NCBI GenBank assembly: GCA_902783115.1
Contig: CACZPW010000155.1
Span: 1 to 37,240 of the forward strand
From: an uncultured Ruminococcus sp.
GTDB lineage: Bacteria > Bacillota > Clostridia > UBA1381
Direction: 5' to 3'
Length of the DNA: 37,240 nucleotides
In this document: positions 35,347 to 37,240 of the stretch, one piece after another
How the letters are laid out: every line of letters starts with the position of its first letter
Numbering within the stretch: the stretch's first letter is position 1
Made by a program: the position numbers and the translations under genes
The notes under the pieces: model-generated
Seen by the model: only the letters and a program-made list of their open reading frames with translations
Databases searched by the model: none
What the model was told of the DNA's origin: nothing

Positions 35347-36000
35347 TTAGTTAGCTTTTTTCGGAACGGTTTCCCAATCCTTCAAGAATCTGTCAATTCC
35401 CGAATTTGTAAGCGGATGATGAAGCATCTGCTCCAAAACCTTGAAAGGAACCGTTGCAATATTACAGCCTGCGCGTGCGGCGTCGATAACGTGTATCGGA
35501 TTCCTTACGCTTGCCGCAATTATCTCGGTATCGATATTGTGGGGCTTGAAGATGTCTGCAATCTCCTCAATCAAAATCATACCGTTCGTTCCTATATCAT
35601 CGAGTCTGCCCAAGAACGGGCTTACAAACGATGCTCCCGCGCGGGCTGCCAAAAGAGCCTGTGCCGCCGAGAAAATAAGCGTCACATTAGTCTTTATGCC
35701 CTTGGCGCTGAGGATCTTAACAGCCTTTAAGCCCTCCTCGCACATGGGAATCTTGATAACAATATTCTTGTTGATTCCCGCAAGCGGAATTGCCTCTTCA
35801 ACCATTTTGTTTGCCTCAAGAGAAATAACCTCTGCGCTGATAGGACCGTTTACAATAGTTGTGATTTCCTTTACTACCTCAACAAAATCTCTGCCTTCCT
35901 TGGCGATGAGCGACGGGTTTGTGGTTACACCGCAAATGATTCCCATATCGTTTGCACGCTTTATCTCATCGACATTGGCTGTATCTACAAACAACTTCAT
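35347..36000 (-). CDS. tal: Small transaldolase (transaldolase/fructose-6-phosphate aldolase family)
   Basis: A 217-residue cytoplasmic TIM barrel of the short TalC/Fsa type. [16 protein letters not shown] and [13 protein letters not shown] are the family signature; the Schiff-base lysine is Lys83 in [20 protein letters not shown] follows. It transfers dihydroxyacetone units in the pentose phosphate pathway, or splits fructose 6-phosphate. The start at ATG 36000 follows GGGGGATATAGG. It is 22 bp after the SCP2-tail gene, with a shared terminator at 35304, so the two form one unit. Short-type members are often true transaldolases in Firmicutes. Confidence 0.95.
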   Translation of the reverse strand: MKLFVDTANVDEIKRANDMGIICGVTTNPSLIAKEGRDFVEVVKEITTIVNGPISAEVISLEANKMVEEAIPLAGINKNIVIKIPMCEEGLKAVKILSAKGIKTNVTLIFSAAQALLAARAGASFVSPFLGRLDDIGTNGMILIEEIADIFKPHNIDTEIIAASVRNPIHVIDAARAGCNIATVPFKVLEQMLHHPLTNSGIDRFLKDWETVPKKAN

Positions 36001-36022
36001 TACCTATATCCCCCGTAAAAAT

Positions 36023-36646
36023 TTACTTTGTTTCTTTCTTTGCAGCAGGCTTCTTTACCTCAGCCTTCGGCGCAGCCTTTGCTTCTGCCTTCTTTGCTTC
36101 AGCCTTGGGTGCTGCCTTTGCTTCTGCCTTCTTTACTTCAGCCTTTACAGCGGCTTTTGCTGCCTCTGCCTTAACTGCGGTCTTTGCCGCTGTTTTAGCT
36201 GCGGTTTTAACTGCCGCCTTTGCTGCTGTTTTAGCTGCAGCTGTTTTTGCTGCTACCTTTGCTGCGGTCTTCTTTACCTCTTTTTTTACAGCCGCCTTTT
36301 TTGCGGGAACCGCTTTTTTTACCGCCGCCGCTTTTACTGTCGCTCTCATAAGATCAATAACAGCTGCGTCGCCCTTTAAGGTAGCGCCCTTTTCGATTGC
36401 CCTTGCAAGTGATAATTTGCCGCCGATAAGAGAAAGTAAATCAGTTTTAGCTATATCCAATACTGCGTTATTATCTCTGTAATCATAAGGCTCAACTGCA
36501 AGAACTCCGTCCTTTACTGCAACATATAATGTACCGCCGCAGTCCTCGTCCGACATTGTAATTTGTAATGCGAAATCAGCAACATTCTTTGCGTCTGCTT
36601 TTTCAAATTTCTTCTTTACCGATTGAAAAGCTTTTTCAAAATCCAT
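36023..36646 (-). CDS. SCP2-domain protein with a histone-H1-like Lys/Ala tail
   Basis: A 207-residue protein. Residues 1-102 look like a sterol-carrier-protein-2 domain (MDFEKAFQSVKKKFEKADAK, then TLYVAVKDGVLAVEP, then LLSLIGGKLSLARAIEKGAT), which binds lipids in a hydrophobic pocket. Residues 104-207 are almost all Lys, Ala, Glu, Val and Thr in imperfect repeats (KAEAKAAPKAE, KTAAKTAAKTAV), as in bacterial H1-like DNA-binding tails. The start has an ideal AAAGGAGG site and a consensus promoter at 36718. It is first in the unit with transaldolase. The fusion suggests DNA- or RNA-associated function, but it is not proven. Confidence 0.8.
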   Translation of the reverse strand: MDFEKAFQSVKKKFEKADAKNVADFALQITMSDEDCGGTLYVAVKDGVLAVEPYDYRDNNAVLDIAKTDLLSLIGGKLSLARAIEKGATLKGDAAVIDLMRATVKAAAVKKAVPAKKAAVKKEVKKTAAKVAAKTAAAKTAAKAAVKTAAKTAAKTAVKAEAAKAAVKAEVKKAEAKAAPKAEAKKAEAKAAPKAEVKKPAAKKETK

Positions 36647-36717
36647 TTCCGATTTCCTCCTTTCGTTTTTTCGGATAATAATAGTATTACCCGACTTGCT
36701 TTAAAATTTACGGGTAT

Positions 36718-36746
36718 AGTATACAACAAATAAAAAACAGTGTCAA
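36718..36746 (-). promoter_or_regulatory. Sigma-70-type promoter for the SCP2-tail/transaldolase unit
   Basis: On the - strand, TTGACA (36746-36741) and TATACT (36723-36718) are exactly 17 bases apart, close to the consensus, and 72 bases before the ATG at 36646. This fits a strongly expressed housekeeping-type unit. Confidence 0.85.
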
Positions 36747-36853
36747 TTCGTAAATGTGATAAAACATTTCAATATTAAAGCACCGCTTTTGGTTTTTTTA
36801 CACATCAAAAGCTGTAAAATTCAAGAAAAATATAAAAAAATTTGGTAAAAGCA

Positions 36854-36882
36854 TTGATATTATGGTTAAATTTCGTTATAAT
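36854..36882 (+). promoter_or_regulatory. Sigma-70-type promoter for gltX
   Basis: TTGATA (36854-36859), a 17-base spacer and TATAAT (36877-36882) lie 57 bases before the gltX start. A 7-bp inverted repeat, GCTTTTG/CAAAAGC, lies upstream at about 36785-36811. Together with the - strand promoter this explains the 293-bp gap; I see no T-box. Confidence 0.85.
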
Positions 36883-36939
36883 AGGTACAATGGTGTAATA
36901 TGGACTGATTTAAATTTTTACACAAAAAGGAGTCAAACG

Positions 36940-37240
36940 ATGTCAGATAATAATGCTATGGCTGAGCTTTTGTTCCCGGATATCAAGGCGCTGCCAAAGG
37001 ACTATGAGGAAAAGTATCCTCCAAGAGCCATAAAAGAGGGTGCCGTTGTTACAAGGTTTGCACCGAGCCCTACGGGATTTTTGCATTTCGGAGGTTTGTT
37101 TGCGGCGTTTATCGGGAGAACTGCGGCAAAAAGTACGGACGGTGTTTTTTATCTCCGTATAGAGGATACGGACAAGAAACGAGAAGTCGAAAACGGCGCG
37201 GAGCTTATAATAAAGGGGCTTAACGATTTCGGGATAGAGA
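36940..37240 (+). CDS. gltX: Glutamyl-tRNA synthetase, N-terminal part (cut by the window end)
   Basis: ATG 36940, after AAGGAG, opens a frame to the window edge, about 100 residues. After an extension (MSDNNAMAELLFPDIKALPK, then DYEEKYPPRAIKEGAVV) it reads TRFAPSPTGFLHFGG, the HIGH-type ATP-binding signature of class I GluRS/GlnRS, then YLRIEDTDKKREVENG. It charges tRNA-Glu in the cytoplasm. The extension before the signature is longer than in standard GluRS, as in a clostridial variant I recall. The KMSKS motif lies beyond the window. Confidence 0.95.
   Translation, partial: MSDNNAMAELLFPDIKALPKDYEEKYPPRAIKEGAVVTRFAPSPTGFLHFGGLFAAFIGRTAAKSTDGVFYLRIEDTDKKREVENGAELIIKGLNDFGIE

Noticed and set aside
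35441-36379. A 312-codon + strand frame rich in Cys, Leu and Phe
   Set aside because: It is antisense to the transaldolase and to the Lys/Ala repeats of the SCP2-tail gene, whose codons generate the pattern.

Overview
The window is about 37 kb of moderate-GC, gene-dense DNA. It most likely comes from an anaerobic, polysaccharide-degrading member of the Clostridia (Firmicutes). The signs are purine-rich Shine-Dalgarno sites before nearly every gene, S-layer-homology (SLH) surface proteins, a CUT1 sugar ABC transporter with no ATPase gene beside it, AraC regulators, oxygen-sensitive-looking [4Fe-4S] proteins and a clostridial-style GltX. A gut or rumen pectin/glycan degrader fits, but the genus is inference.

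Region 1 (1-22.7 kb, + strand) is a carbohydrate-use locus. It starts with the tail of a secreted protein. Then come a secreted glycoside hydrolase with a CBM9-like domain, two SLH cell-surface proteins, a lipoprotein sugar-binding protein with two permeases, and after a hairpin-rich gap a cytoplasmic GH39-like enzyme, a GH106-like enzyme, a secreted metallophosphoesterase carrying the same N-terminal modules as one SLH protein, and a cytoplasmic GH3 enzyme. The layout suggests capture and partial cleavage outside, import of oligosaccharides, and trimming inside.

Region 2 (22.7-29.3 kb, - strand) follows a tandem/palindromic repeat block. In transcription order it encodes a peptidase-U32-like barrel protein, three tandem QueG-like double-[4Fe-4S] paralogues, a Gfo/Idh/MocA oxidoreductase and an AraC regulator. 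I cannot match this set to a described pathway, and it is the best candidate here for an undescribed system.

Region 3 (29.4-34.3 kb, + strand) has a second, divergent AraC regulator and a pair of identical 14-bp direct repeats 22 bp apart next to a -35 box. These are followed by the decayed remains of two D-amino-acid genes (an N-acyl-D-amino-acid deacylase and a D-amino-acid aminotransferase), a GH38-like alpha-mannosidase and an alpha/beta-hydrolase esterase.

Region 4 (34.28-35.30 kb) is a roughly 1-kb island between inverted repeats. It holds a secreted protein of unknown function and an overlapping 57-residue peptide gene.

Region 5 (35.3-37.24 kb) looks like core genome: a bidirectional terminator, a - strand pair (SCP2-domain protein with a histone-H1-like tail, then a small transaldolase) and the start of gltX on the + strand. 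I saw no rRNA, tRNA, CRISPR array or intact transposase gene.
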